A stretch of DNA of 64,000 nt from Blepharisma japonicum (taxonomy: Eukaryota; Ciliophora; Heterotrichea; Heterotrichida; Blepharismidae): NCBI GenBank assembly GCA_949751835.1, contig CATKHK010000070.1, positions 62,001 through 126,000 on the forward strand. The letters are read 5' to 3'. The position numbers and the translations under genes were made by a program. Below the pieces are notes generated by a model. The model was given only the letters and a program-made list of their open reading frames with translations, made no database searches and was not told the origin of the DNA. Positions 11,243-22,234 of this stretch are shown piece by piece. The stretch's first letter is position 1, and each line of letters starts with the position of its first letter.

Positions 11243-12151
11243 CTAGAGGAAATAAGGCACGACAGATCTGGGAGGGATACTTTTGGCACTTTCTGGGACT
11301 TCTTTGAACATTTTGAATTCTCGGTTGAGGTTTTCATCAACGACCAAAATTGAAGCGTCATTTGCGCAGCGATAAAAATAGTTAGGAGCACTCCAAACGG
11401 TAACTAAATTTTGTTTAGGGAACCAAAATTTGTAGCCTTCCTGTACAAGCTGATGGGCTCTACAGATTAGTGTAAGCCCATTTATTTGGTTGAACTCTTC
11501 AGTCACTTTAGAACCGAAAATCCATCCAGCTCCTCTTGGGCTCATAGACCAAGTTTCAATATCTTCTGGGTCGCTCCACATTAGATCGCAAAAAGCTCCT
11601 TCTTGTGGTATTTCAACTTTTCTATCAATAACCCTCATTTGGTCAATAGTTTTGATTTCAGGGGAAAGTCCTCCATGGACACACAAAATTTGTGAGTCAA
11701 CAACAGCAGCTATATTTAAGTAGTCAAAGACCTCAGTGCAATATTTCCAAGCATTGGCGTTTCCGTATTTTCTGACACATTCATCATAAAATCCATAGAC
11801 TTGAGTAATTTGACGACTTTCATGGTTTCCTCTAAGAAGGGTAATATTTTGGGGATATCTGACTTTTAGAGCTATTAAAAGCTCGAATGTTTCAACTGAG
11901 TTATAGCCACGGTCTACATAGTCACCCATGAAGATATAGTTGACGTCGGGAATTTGGCCGCCAGTTCTGAAGAGTTCTAGTAAGTCATAAAATTGGCCAT
12001 GGATGTCTCCACAAATAATAACAGGGGCTGAGACGGGTTGAACGTTGTTTTCTTCCATTAGAAGGGCTTTTACTTTTTCACATAGATTGAAAAGATCACT
12101 TTCAGGCAAGCATTTACCTTCACGAACTGTTTGTAGCCAAGAATCTTCCAT
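11243..12151 (-). CDS. ppp6c: PP6-type serine/threonine phosphatase catalytic subunit
   Basis: 302 residues, close to the 305 of human PPP6C, in one exon. It shows all PPP metal-binding and catalytic motifs: GDIHGQ, GDYVDRG, RGNHES, HGGLSP, and the WSDP and SAPNY segments. The C terminus ends in PYFL, the methylation-type tail of the PP2A/PP4/PP6 group. Diagnostic stretches (LPENDL-like start, [19 protein letters not shown], the RGAGWIFG segment) favour PP6 over PP2A or PP4. Expected role: a cytosolic/nuclear holoenzyme with SAPS-type subunits acting in the cell cycle and signalling. It lies downstream of mitochondrial Hsp70 on the same strand. Confidence 0.9.
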   Translation of the reverse strand: MEDSWLQTVREGKCLPESDLFNLCEKVKALLMEENNVQPVSAPVIICGDIHGQFYDLLELFRTGGQIPDVNYIFMGDYVDRGYNSVETFELLIALKVRYPQNITLLRGNHESRQITQVYGFYDECVRKYGNANAWKYCTEVFDYLNIAAVVDSQILCVHGGLSPEIKTIDQMRVIDRKVEIPQEGAFCDLMWSDPEDIETWSMSPRGAGWIFGSKVTEEFNQINGLTLICRAHQLVQEGYKFWFPKQNLVTVWSAPNYFYRCANDASILVVDENLNREFKMFKEVPESAKSIPPRSVVPYFL

Positions 12152-12458
12152 TTAATATGCACGTTGATAGTTATTAGGAAAGGAAAAAGAGAAGAAAATA
12201 GTTTTGGCTGACAAGTTTTGAATTGGTCTTACTTTTTTGATTTGAATTTATACTACACAGATCTGGCTATAAAGAAATAATTATCAGTATAAATTCATTT
12301 CTTTTGAAATGCATTCGAAATCAACTCAATAGAAATTCTTTTCATGAGCTTTTTAGCTAAAATTCTTAAAATTTATTTATTTGAATTTCTAAAAATATCA
12401 TACTAAAGTAATTTAAATTTTTATAATCAGACGATTTTTAAATTAATCATAAAAATAT
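12152..12458. other. intergenic, 307 bp, AT-rich
   Basis: It holds the 3' flank of Hsp70 and the upstream region of the PP6-type gene, both on the minus strand. I see no further gene or repeat. Confidence 0.6.
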
Positions 12459-14390
12459 TTATTCTTTCTTATCTTTATTGGCATCATCTTCATTATTTTG
12501 TGTGGTTTGATCCCCTTGCTGCTGTTGTTGGTTCTGTTGTTGTCCTTGATAAATGCTCTTTCCGATTTCCAATGATAAGTTCTTAATCTTGTCAATTCCT
12601 GCTCTCATTCCGTCTACATCATCTGCGCTCATCTTTTCTTTCAATTCACTAATAGCTTGTGTGATATCATTGCTCACATTTTCAGGGATTTTATCCTTAT
12701 GCTCATGAATTGTTTTTTCAATATTATAAATGGTATTATCAGCTTCATTCTTAGTATCGATAGCATTTCTTCTTTTTTCGTCTTCTGCTCTTAATCTTTC
12801 AGCGTCTTTGACCATCTTTTCAATATCAGCCTTGCTGAGTCCTCCAGAAGACTGTACAGTGATGCTTTGGTCCTTGCCTGTGGCTTTATCTTTAGCGTTG
12901 ACGTGGACAAGCCCATTGGCGTCGATATCAAAAGTGACTTCAATTTGAGGCATTCCTCTAGGTGCTGGTGGGATTCCAGTTAAATCGAAATTTCCAAGCA
13001 GCTTGTTGTCGTTGGCCATTTCTCTTTCACCTTGAAGGACTTTAATTGTAACAGTGGTTTGGCTGTCTGCGGCTGTTGAAAAGACCTGTGACTTTCTTGT
13101 TGGAATTGTGGTGTTTCTATTGATAATTCTTGTGAAAACGCCTCCAAGAGTTTCAATACCGAGAGACAAAGGAGTGACATCAAGAAGGACAATGCCTCCC
13201 ATTTCTCCTTGTAGCACTCCTGCTTGGATTGCGGCACCCATAGCGACTGCTTCATCAGGGTTAACACTTTTGTTGCCTGGCTTTCCGTAGTACTCTTTGA
13301 CGAATTCTTGGACTCTTGGCATTCTTGTCATACCACCTACTAATAAGATTTCTTGTAATTGGGATTTATTGAGTCCTGCATCTTTTAAGCAGACTTCACA
13401 AGGTTTTTTGGTCCTGTCAATAAGGCTTGCAGTGAGTTGTTCGTATTTAGCTCTTGTCAGCTTCATATTCAAATGTTTTGGTCCTGTTTTATCAGCTGTG
13501 ATATAAGGCTGGTTAATCTCAGTTTGTGTGCTTGATGAAAGCTCAATTTTTGCCTTTTCTGCAGCTTCTCTGATTCTTTGTAAAGCAGTCCTGTCGAATT
13601 TAAGGTCAATTTTAGTTTCTTTCTTAAATTCTTCCAAAATATAATTTTGTAAGACATTATCGAAATCTTCGCCACCAAGTGCAGTATCTCCATTGGTTGC
13701 TTTTACTTCGAAAACTCCTTGGGAAATTTCAAGAATTGAGATATCAAAAGTACCACCACCAAGATCAAAAACTGCTATAACTTTGCCTTCATTTTTGTCA
13801 AGACCATATGATAAAGCAGCGGCTGTTGGTTCATTGATAATTCTTTCGACTTCAAGGCCTGAAATCTGTCCGGCGTCTTTGGTTGCTTGTCTTTGGGAGT
13901 CGTTGAAGTAAGCAGGGACTGTAATTACAGCTTTTTTAACCTGACCACCTAAGTATGACTCAGCAGTCTCTTTCATTTTCATGAGGACAAAAGCTCCAAT
14001 TTGGCTTGGGCTATATTTTTTGCCGTGAGCTTCAACCCAAGCATCGCCGTTAGGAGCTTTTATGAGCTTGTAGCCTAAGGACTTTAGATCTCTCTGGATC
14101 GTAGGGTCATCATAGCGGCGGCCAATAAGTCTTTTGGTGGCGTAAAAAGTATTTTCAGGGTTTGTGACGGCTTGGCGCTTGGCTGCAACACCGACGAGTC
14201 TTTCGCCTTCGGCTGAAAAGCTGACGACGGATGGGGTTGTTCTCATACCTTCAGAATTTTCTAGAACTTTGGGTTGGCCACCTTCGAGGACTGCGACACA
14301 AGAGTTTGTGGTTCCAAGATCAATACCAATGGCTTTAGAGAATTGTCGGCTTAGTAAATTCTTGCTGAATGAGCTTGAGAGTCTTAACAT
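12459..14390 (-). CDS. mitochondrial Hsp70 (DnaK-type) chaperone
   Basis: 643 residues, one exon. It begins with a basic, Ser-rich, Arg-containing presequence (about 18 residues) before the DnaK start [15 protein letters not shown]. The nucleotide-binding domain has the phosphate motifs ([11 protein letters not shown]) and the conserved [11 protein letters not shown] segment. The substrate-binding domain and an alpha-helical lid follow, then a Gln/Asp-rich tail. It lacks an ER retention signal or the EEVD end of cytosolic Hsp70, and its sequence is DnaK-like ([18 protein letters not shown]). It should act in matrix protein import and folding. The gene is less AT-rich than its flanks. Confidence 0.95.
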   Translation of the reverse strand: MLRLSSSFSKNLLSRQFSKAIGIDLGTTNSCVAVLEGGQPKVLENSEGMRTTPSVVSFSAEGERLVGVAAKRQAVTNPENTFYATKRLIGRRYDDPTIQRDLKSLGYKLIKAPNGDAWVEAHGKKYSPSQIGAFVLMKMKETAESYLGGQVKKAVITVPAYFNDSQRQATKDAGQISGLEVERIINEPTAAALSYGLDKNEGKVIAVFDLGGGTFDISILEISQGVFEVKATNGDTALGGEDFDNVLQNYILEEFKKETKIDLKFDRTALQRIREAAEKAKIELSSSTQTEINQPYITADKTGPKHLNMKLTRAKYEQLTASLIDRTKKPCEVCLKDAGLNKSQLQEILLVGGMTRMPRVQEFVKEYYGKPGNKSVNPDEAVAMGAAIQAGVLQGEMGGIVLLDVTPLSLGIETLGGVFTRIINRNTTIPTRKSQVFSTAADSQTTVTIKVLQGEREMANDNKLLGNFDLTGIPPAPRGMPQIEVTFDIDANGLVHVNAKDKATGKDQSITVQSSGGLSKADIEKMVKDAERLRAEDEKRRNAIDTKNEADNTIYNIEKTIHEHKDKIPENVSNDITQAISELKEKMSADDVDGMRAGIDKIKNLSLEIGKSIYQGQQQNQQQQQGDQTTQNNEDDANKDKKE

Positions 14391-15252
14391 TAAAATATGC
14401 GGCTCTAAATTATCAGTTCCATATTGGGAAAGAAAGATAATTTGTTTAAGCTAAATCTTGTTTAGGTGGGAGATTTTGAGAAAGTGAAGTGCTTATAGGA
14501 AAATTAGAGGGAATATAGAAATTTGTGGGCGATGGGGTTCAAATAATTGAAAAATTAATGAAAAAAATATGATAGTAGGAATTTTATGAGTTTATTGGTA
14601 TTTTAAATAGAAATAAAAAAAGAAATGATAGAATCAGAATGAAATTGCTTAAAAATGACAGAAAATATAGTCTTTGGGAAATTAGGCATACTCAGAAATA
14701 AAAATGATAATCCATACTTAAATAGGGAGGATTATTTTCAAGAATATTGGAAATCAGCAAAAAATCGTCTATCTGAAATAGTTTAAAATATTAAAATTAG
14801 TGAAAGTGGTCCTATTTCTTTTATAACATATTTGCAATTCAGCAGATTGGAAAATAATTAGGCAATTCATCTTATAATTATTGAATGTGATTTTATGATG
14901 TATTTAATTAAAACTCTCTGGCAGCCACAAATCATTTTATTGTTAAATATATTTACAAATCAATTTATCAAGAAAAAATGGATGCATTGAAGAATTAAAT
15001 TTAGTGAGTCCTATTTTGGTATTTCCCTTCATGAATGGACAAATATTTTGAAAATTATAGTTGTTAAAGATTAATAGCTCTAATCAATTTTTTCCTAATC
15101 AAACTCGATACATTATTTACTAAACTTATAATGGAGTATTTAACAAAAGTGAAGAACAGAATTATCAATAAACCAATTAGCATAATTATTATTGAATGAA
15201 ACAATTTACAAGGATATAATAAAAATTCTTAATGCAATTATTTAAAAATGTT
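14391..15252. other. intergenic, 862 bp, strongly AT-rich
   Basis: Apart from the possible gene relic at 14625-15074 I see no gene, tRNA or repeat. It separates the Hsp70 promoter from the end of the TruA-type gene. Confidence 0.5.
14625..15074 (+). pseudogene. possible decayed coding sequence, family unknown
   Basis: A 450-base frame begins with an ATG and shows protein-like composition in three stretches, with both TGG and TGA at Trp positions, but it is interrupted by two in-frame stops (TAA 14784, TAG 14859) that no 15-16 nt intron removes. In DNA this AT-rich about eleven stops would be expected by chance in 150 codons. It may be a relic, or simply a fortunate open frame. No family is recognised. 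Confidence 0.25.
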
Positions 15253-16050
15253 TTATGGATATGCGACCTCAGCTAAATAAAGTCCTGCTGATGGGGCTAA
15301 TTTTGGCTTTTTATTGTCTTTTCCTTTGAAAAATCCTTCAAGCTCTTCTTGTGTAATTTTATTAGATGCATAGCCAACCAGCGCCCCAGTCATATATCTA
15401 ATTTGATGCCAGAAAAACCGAATCGATTTAAAATGGATCTCAATAACATTTTCTTTGTCTTCCACCCATGACTCAATCTCCATTTGTTCGTCGATTGGCC
15501 TTTTTTCATCTGGTCTACACAAGTTAATTGGATTAATTGGTGTTTTAAATATTTCTACTGCTTGGCTTAGCTTTTCTTTATCAATATCATCTATAACCCA
15601 ATAATAATTCTCCAGAAAAACTGAAGATTGGCCTATATAAATTTTGTATATATATTTCCTATAAGTAGCATTAAATCTTGCATGAAAATCAGGGCTTACT
15701 TCTTCAATTCTTTTAACTCGAATCAAATGATTGGCTTTTTTTAGTTCTTGATTGAATTTAATTACCAAGTTAGTTGGTGGAATTAGCATAAAATTCGGCA
15801 AAGTCTGAAATTCTATGTGAAAAGCATTGGAAATTGCATGCACCCCACTATCAGTTCTACTAGAACCTTGCAAAGAAAAAGATTTAATAAAGCCTTTATC
15901 AATAGGTTTTCTTATTATAAATTTCAATGCATCTTCTAAAGCACCTGATACTGTTGGCTGGTTGGCTGGCTTGCCTTGATTTTGTCATCCGCAGAATGAT
16001 TTCCCTACGTATTCTGCAAAGCATAAATATTTTATGATATTCATTTCCAT
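15253..16050 (-). CDS. TruA/PUSL1-type tRNA pseudouridine synthase
   Basis: About 265 residues, the size of bacterial TruA. Visible motifs are the N-terminal Y-V-G-x-x-F-x-G-W-Q (its Trp is TGA), the TVSGALEDAL helix, and the catalytic-loop R-T-D-S-G-V-H-A with the nucleophile Asp at about residue 67, followed by the HARFNATYRKY, FWHQIRYM and G-L-Y-L-x-E motifs of the family. It should isomerise uridines in the anticodon stem-loop region of tRNA; a compact form like this is often organellar (PUSL1), but no presequence is evident. The start could be 16050 or 16044 (ATG GAA ATG). The stop is TAA at 15253-15255. It lies 19 bp downstream of the cyclin gene on the same strand. Confidence 0.88.
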
Positions 16051-16069
16051 ATAATTTTAATTATTCAAT

Positions 16070-16823
16070 CTAATAAGGGATTAGTTTTTTACTTGATCTT
16101 TTTTTTAAATGTGAACGAGATATAGGAGAAATCATTTCTTTTAGATGAAAATAATACTTTGAGTATTGTTCAGGGGATATGAAAAGTCTCCATCCAAGAG
16201 CACTTGCAAAATTCATTTCTAGGAGGTTTGTGGATCGTATTGTATAGTATGGATATAAGTTGGCAAAATCGATATTCAAAACACATATGTCTTCTCACAT
16301 TTTGCTAGATAGCAATAATCCTGTATAAACTATTGGTCTCCAGTTGGTGCTTGATAATTGTACTCCTCCTTCAGTTATAAGCCTTTCTACATAAATAAGC
16401 ATCATAACGACACATTCATGCTGAACAAATAAATTTTCAAAGGTCGGCTTGATAAAATCAAAAATCTGTAAAACTGTTGGAACAGGAAATTCGGGCTTAA
16501 TCTCTTTCTGAAAAAATCCAAAAAAAGGTAAGATGTCCATATGATTAGAAAGCTGTTGTGTGTATCATCTAATTTTATATTTACTTGATTTTCAAATAGT
16601 GGATTTCATCAAAAATCATTGATTGCTCAGAAATTGTGGATTTTTGTCCTTCTAGTATATAACTCAATAGAATCCGGCAAATTAATCGTAATAAATCACT
16701 CATATCTTGGGTAATTACACCAATAGAATTAGTATGGTCGACGTCATCATGAACCATTGAATCAAACTGAGACAGACTTTCTGGTGTTTTAAGAGTGTTA
16801 TTGTAATTGAGTATTGCGCTCAT
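16070..16823 (-). CDS. cyclin Y-like protein
   Basis: About 245 residues in two exons. The cyclin box spans about residues 90-215 and matches the CCNY group: a VVMMLIYVERL helix, then STNWRPIVYTGLLLSSKMWED (the Trp after SSKM is TGA), and later EQYSKYYFHL. Cyclin Y binds and activates CDK14/16-type kinases at membranes in animals, but the N-myristoylation start of human CCNY is absent here. A 16-nt intron (16569-16584) shifts the frame by one and its removal joins the N-terminal helices to the box. The start ATG at 16823 has no alternative upstream in frame nearby. Confidence in the cyclin fold is high; subfamily is moderately certain. Confidence 0.8.
16569..16584 (-). other. 16-nt intron in the cyclin gene
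   Basis: GTAAATATAAAATTAG. It contains an in-frame stop (TAA) and its length of 16 is needed to move into the downstream frame. Confidence 0.85.
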
Positions 16824-16861
16824 TTCTTTATCTTGGAAATTTTCTGCTTAGGATTTACGAT

Positions 16862-16934
16862 TTCCCATTTTTTAACTTTAAAATAAACTATTAGTTTTAG
16901 AAATAAATAGTAGCGTCTTGTCATTACTTACTAA
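16862..16934. repeat. imperfect direct repeat, copy 1
   Basis: It begins TTCCCATTT and ends with an 18-base string (16917-16934) identical to 17079-17096. It lies just upstream of the cyclin start. Confidence 0.5.
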
Positions 16935-17026
16935 CTCTTCTAATTAAAAACAAGTAAAGCCTTAGCATTAATAGTGCCATTTTAAAATTTCCTAGCAAAT
17001 CTGTAGATTGAATTATGATTTATAAA

Positions 17027-17096
17027 TTCCCATTTCGGTTTAAATTAATTTTAAGCTTACGTAATAAAATAATGACATCTTGTCATTACTTACTAA
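17027..17096. repeat. imperfect direct repeat, copy 2
   Basis: It begins TTCCCATTT (17027-17035) and ends with the same 18-base string (17079-17096), which covers the stop codon of the RING-H2 gene. A perfect 7-bp inverted repeat with a 3-base loop (AATGACA-TCT-TGTCATT, 17071-17087) is embedded. Confidence 0.5.
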
Positions 17097-18376
17097 GTAA
17101 ATAGCGTTTCAATTCTTCTTTCGGTAATTTCATTATTCTCGGTTTGCTGGATGGTTTCTGTAGAAAACGTCGTTATATTCTCTGCCACCATGTTTTGCTT
17201 GCAAAGTGGGCATCTAATATTATTGCTTGCTCACTCATCAATGCAATTTACATGAAAATAATGTTCACAATCAAGCATCCTTATGAAAGATTTTGGCAAA
17301 AAATCATCCAGACATATTGCACATAATTCTGAACCCTTGCCTAAGTTTGACCACTTTATAGATGGAAACTGAATTTGTATTCCAATTCCTGACAAAGGAC
17401 TAGCTGAATTTTCTGACTGAACCCTTGCAAGATTCCGATGCCTTATGATGACTCTAACAATTGCTGAAAAAATAAATCATAATGACACAAACAATATAAC
17501 TGAAATTGTTATAACAATTATGCATGTACTTTTATCGAGCTCTGTATTATTGCTATCAAACTTAAAACTGAGTTCTATTTCACATAATTCTGGCCCGTAA
17601 CAAAATAATGAAAGCTTCAATGAATTTGTGTCGATAACTCCTGAAATGTATGTAAATTCGTTATTTCCATTTGTAAATCAAAATGCCATATCTGATTCAA
17701 ACATGCTTGGAAGAGTATTTTGTATACCATTATACATGAAATAAAAGTTTGGATTACCTTTTTTCTTTGAAAATTTAATTGACAAAGTTGATGCTTGATT
17801 AGGAAATTCAAGATAAAAAAATTTTCAGCGATAAGGAACTATTGTTTGATTGTTTACGGAGTTTAGACATAGCCCTTCAAGCTCTACTGAACAATCATAG
17901 CCTGTATAGCTATAATCTCTACACAAACAGTCACCTTCTTTGCATATAGATCTAGAATCGCATTTAAAGCAACATTCTGAGTTTTTAGTTACTTGGACAT
18001 CAATTGCATAATTTATTAATATATCAGTGTCCTTATAAACTCCAATTATAATGTTACTTCTACCAATCTCTTGTGTAGAATTATATGAAATTGACAGAAA
18101 ACTGTTAGGTTCATTAAAAACCCAACTTTTAAAATCGTAAAAGTCGAAATTGTTTTCAAAACTTTTTATAGAGGAGTCATAAAAAAAATAAGGCTCTTTG
18201 TTGTAAGTTGCGGCTAAAAGTACAGATGGTGAATTATTTTCTTTTATGAGTTGAATAATCAATTTTTCACCTTTTGATATAATCGGTATTTTCAAGTCAA
18301 TATAATTTCATTGAGAATCTTGAGAGTAATTTTTAGCAAATACAGAAATTCTGGCTATAAGCCAAAAAAATAGCAT
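17093..18376 (-). CDS. membrane-spanning RING-H2 E3 ligase candidate
   Basis: About 427 residues. A hydrophobic N terminus (LFFWLIARISVFA) looks like a signal peptide. A large lumenal or extracellular region follows, with a Cys-rich EGF-like patch (about residues 140-175; CCFKCDS...C.C), then one transmembrane helix (about residues 282-305) and a cytosolic tail with a RING-H2 finger: CAIC, C-E-H-Y-F-H-V-N-C, CPLC, with the conserved Trp after the second Cys/His cluster encoded by TGA. This is the layout of PA-TM-RING/Goliath-type E3 ligases of endosomes. Six or more Trp are TGA. The stop TAG at 17093-17095 lies in a repeated sequence. Family-level function is inferred. Confidence 0.8.
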
Positions 18377-18652
18377 TATAGATTATTAAGAAACGTTCTT
18401 TGCGATGGAGGAAAAAATGTGGATGATATTTAATAGAAATATATCTAAATCTATTTTATATAAATGGAATAGCTTTTATATTAGTTCTTTATGCAAATAA
18501 TTTTTAAGTAAATATCACTTTTAGTATGAAAGAAGAAAAGCTATTTAATATTTATTTTAAATTAATACAAAAATTTTAATAAATTCACCATATTGACCAT
18601 TTTTTGAATTTATCAAAATCTAAAACTGAAATAAACTCTAATTAACTTGTAA

Positions 18653-19768
18653 ATGAATTTTTCCAGAAGATTTAGTATCCTTGCAAGCTCTCTTCCCATA
18701 TCTTCATTCATCCCATCTGCTTTCCCTTCACCAATTCCTAGCTCTCAAGCACTTTTGCCTCACTTCAATCTAGTCAACTCCATTAAATCATCCCCAGCAA
18801 ATATAATAGACCAAATAAAGCGTCTACCTCAATTTGATTCCTCAACTATCTATCATGATAATTACCAAGTTGAACTCGCTACATTGCTTCATGCAATGAT
18901 AGTTTCAGCTTATTACTGGCACTCAGACCCTCCACTAAGCCGAATACCCTCAAATATTGCTATTCCTTTCTGTGATCTCAGCAAACATCTAAGCCGTGCT
19001 CCTATCCTCACAATAATTTCAACCCAATTTTACAACTGAAAATTAAAAGACGAATCTAAGCCATTTCACCCCAACAACATTGAAGCTTTATTCACTTTTT
19101 CAGGCACAGAAGACGAAGCTCAGTTTTATCATTGTGCAACTTATATTGAATATTTAGGAAATTCTATTATACATGCTATCCCAAAACTATATAATGGAAT
19201 TTTCACAAAAAATGAAAGCGATGTCAAAAATTCATTAAAAATTTTTACAAAAACTTTAAAAGAAGCTAAAAAATCTTTGGGGTTGGTATATCAAAAGGTG
19301 GATCCAAATTTATTTTATTTCGGATTTAGGAAATATTTGAGATCTTTTGATGGAGGGGTTATATATGAAGGAGTCTCAGAAACTCCTCAAAAGCTAATGG
19401 GGCCGACTGCAGCTCAAAGCCCATTAATGAGGCTTGTGGATACTGTTTTTGATTTGAATAGTAATGATGAGTTTTTATTGCGAATTCCATTGTACATGCA
19501 AAAAGAGCATAGAGACTTAGTAGAATTTGCTGAAAGAAACAGACCAAATAACTTAAGAGAAGCTATTATAAGTTTAGATGCAAGTGAAGAGTGAAATTCT
19601 GCTATTGACGAGTTATGCAATTTCAGAGTTGCCCATTCTAAGCTAGCCTACCATTATATTATAAAACCAAGTCAAGGAGATGAAAGCAAAGGCACTGGTG
19701 GGTCCTCTTTAGAAGCCTTTCTCAGTGCATTGATGGAAAATACTAAAAAACTAATGATCATTAAATAG
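18653..19768 (+). CDS. indoleamine 2,3-dioxygenase family heme enzyme
   Basis: About 371 residues. It matches the IDO family: an FYNW segment in the N-terminal half (Trp is TGA), an FFG-type linker region, G-G-V-I-Y-E-G-V, then A-A-Q-S-x-L-x-R-x-x-D, IPLYMQKEHRDLV, F-R-V-A-H-S-K (the His expected to ligate heme iron), and the substrate-loop G-T-G-G-S near the C terminus. IDO opens the indole ring of tryptophan to N-formylkynurenine. The first 25 residues are Ser/Phe-rich and might be a targeting sequence. The stop is TAG at 19766-19768. The enzyme degrades the amino acid that TGA encodes here, a coincidence rather than evidence. It lies 53 bp before the next gene. Confidence 0.88.
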
Positions 19769-19821
19769 TTTGAGAATTTTTTGCCTTCTTGCTTTGATTT
19801 CTAATGAAATAAAGAAATAAA

Positions 19822-20559
19822 ATGGTAGACCATATCACAAAATCTCTTTTATATAGACTAGATTATTATTTTTGGCCCTATATCGCTACAAACAAGTTGT
19901 CCATGACTATTTTTATAGGACGCAAATGATGAGCAGTTTATCGAAGCATCTGTACTATTATATCTCTAATATTATTTGGATTTAGTGTCATGCTGTCTTC
20001 AAGCTTTAAGTTTCTTCTCCAATTTGGCAGCTGAAGCATGATTTTAACTCTGCTTTTCTTTTTCCTTTTACTGATAAATTATTATTACAAGAAACTATGA
20101 AAACTCACACATATTTTATATGAAATGACTTGGTGCTTTAATTGGACATCAGTTATCATTCATTGGGGAATTGTCTTTTGGATGGAGTCAGAAGCCTCCA
20201 ATTTGTATATAACAATAGGATTGCATGGAGGATTATTAATTTTATTGATACTCGAATCTCTGAACAACCAAATATGATTTTATGCTCGACATCTGTACAT
20301 TATTTGCTTTCTTTCATTATTGTACTTTATCATAATCATGACATATTCACTAGCTGTCGAAAAAATATATGTTAGCTTTTCTTTTAAAGACGCCAAAACC
20401 TACCTCATTCTCCTAACCTCTCTAATTATAATCACCCTCTCCTTTATTTCAGGCTCCATATTAGACAAATTCAAATCTAGGCATGCAGCAATTGAAGTAA
20501 TCCCAGAAAATGGCTACACCTATGATGAGCTCCAAGATACCGCAAAATCCTTCAAATAA
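19822..20559 (+). CDS. multi-pass membrane protein, AIG1/rolling-stone-like (tentative)
   Basis: 245 residues with about six hydrophobic helices over nearly the whole length, many Trp (several TGA), and a polar C-terminal tail. The layout and an intramembrane His in GLHGGLLILLILE recall the FAR-17a/AIG1 lipid hydrolases or the rolling-stone family, but the match is weak and I cannot confirm the catalytic Thr. Location would be an internal membrane or the cell surface. It is separated by only 30 bp from the RCC1-repeat gene downstream. Confidence 0.65.
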
Positions 20560-20589
20560 TTAAATGTCTTCTTATATAAATAACCCATA

Positions 20590-21798
20590 ATGATTTCTAA
20601 ATTTTTATCAAGAAATTACGGGAAAGTCGGCTCACTCTACACATGGGGAAATGGCTACCACACAACTCTAGGACATGATGACGAAATGCCCTATTTAAGG
20701 CCGAAGAAAGTAGAATTTACGCATAGGGTTCCAAGCGAAATTGAATGAGAACTAAACTACCATTTAAGAAGAACCACTCAGCCTTTAAAAGCAAAATTTA
20801 AAACAGTCAAGACAGGGATGCTCCACACTGCTGCTATTTCTGAAACTGGGCAGCTTTATACTTTTGGAAATGAGACTTATAATAAGTTAGGATTTTTCGA
20901 TAATCCATTGATTCCTGGCAGAGTTGTAGGGTTAATTGGAATGAATGTGGTTGACGTCGCTTTAGGGCTTGATTGCACTTTAGCATTAATAGGTATTTTA
21001 TAGCCAGACAGTGGAAGAGTCTTTAGCTGGGGATATGGAGGGGAAACTTATAGTCATTTATATGCTGCATTATTCAAAGAAGAAGCTGGTGCATTAGGAT
21101 TAGGCGACTTGTACAATTATAGCGTCCCTACTGCTATCCCGAACTTTGAAGACGTCATACAGATTGAAGCTGGGTATTATCACGCCCTAGGACTAACAAG
21201 TATCATTTATTAAGAAAATGGGCATGTATATTCTTGGGGAAATAATGAATTTGGAGAACTTGGAGTAGAGATGGAGCTCGCAAAGTCCCCTGTGAGAATT
21301 GATTTAGAAGGGATCACAAAGATTTCAGCTGCAGCTAATTATAGTGTTGCTTTGAACAGTAAAAAGTATTTAGATTTTGGAGATGTGTGGGTTTGGGGAA
21401 GGAATCATTATGGACAGTTAGGAGTTAAAGAAGATAAATTGGTGAAGCCTTTTAAGCTTACGACAGGAGCAAGAGATATTGAAGCAGGAGAAGGGTGTCT
21501 TATGGTTGTGAAAAATAATGAGCTATATATGGCTGGATTAAGGGAATTTTATGAACTTACACATTTTCCTTGCCAAAGTGTGCCAATAAAGCTTTCATGT
21601 GGAGATGATCATGCTGAGTTTGTGGCTGCTAATGGGTTAGTGTATGCTATGGGAGGGCTGTTTAGTGAGAAGGCTCAAGGCTATTTTTTCCATAAAAGAA
21701 ATAGAGATTTTACTGAAGCTCCAGTAGGGTTTTTCCCAGGAAAAATTCTACATCTTGCAGGAAAATACAATTATCATGCAGCGGTGCTAGAAAATTAA
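20590..21798 (+). CDS. RCC1-repeat beta-propeller protein
   Basis: About 392 residues in three exons. Repeated RCC1 blades are visible: Y-T-W-G-N-G, Y-T-F-G-N-E-x-x-N-K-L-G, VFSWGYGG, VYSWGNNEFGELGV, VWVWGRNHYGQLGV, giving about six to seven blades. Two 15-nt introns (20993-21007 and 21200-21214) contain the only in-frame stops; both removals restore a G-x-V-x-S-W-G motif. RCC1 proteins can be Ran exchange factors or scaffold domains; the Ran-contact residues cannot be judged here, and ciliates have many RCC1-like proteins, so a general scaffold is the cautious reading. Confidence 0.85.
20993..21007 (+). other. 15-nt intron in the RCC1 gene
   Basis: GTATTTTATAGCCAG. It contains an in-frame TAG; removal gives ALIDSGRVFSWG. 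Confidence 0.85.
21200..21214 (+). other. 15-nt intron in the RCC1 gene
   Basis: GTATCATTTATTAAG. It contains an in-frame TAA; removal gives GLTKNGHVYSWG. Confidence 0.85.
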
Positions 21799-22234
21799 TA
21801 ATAAAATATTTATTAAAAAATTTATGCTAACTTACGTAAGAGAGCTAGTATATCTATGATTTGGAAATTGAATTTTAAGTTTAAATATCATTGAAATATA
21901 ACTACTCAGAGACCGATTTAATAAGTATTATTTATAATGAGCATGCTGATTTGTTTTAAAGCACCCAAAAAACTCTATACTAGTACTAGAGCAGATATGG
22001 ATAAATATTTATTTAAGAAGTGCAACATGTTTTTTAATAGCCTTTTTATAAAACACTAAATTTTCAAACCCTTCCTTTTCAACTCTAAACTTCTCCTATT
22101 CTTTCGTTGGCCAAGCAAATTAAAAATATTTAATTTATTCTGCTTCATGATATTTAAATCTTATTCCAATTAAAGCAAGTTAAAAGTATTTATTTTTCAA
22201 AACCTGATGACAGAAAACATAAAAGATTAAAACC
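21799..22234. other. intergenic, 436 bp, AT-rich
   Basis: 3' flank of the RCC1 gene and upstream region of the first ATPase-guanylyl cyclase. No gene or repeat recognised. Confidence 0.55.

Noticed and set aside
12980-13911. Open frames on both strands within the Hsp70 gene
   Set aside because: Shadows of the strongly coding Hsp70 frame with no recognisable motifs.
14520-14560. T-loop-like GGTTCAAAT suggesting a tRNA
   Set aside because: No acceptor, D-arm or anticodon stem can be paired around it.
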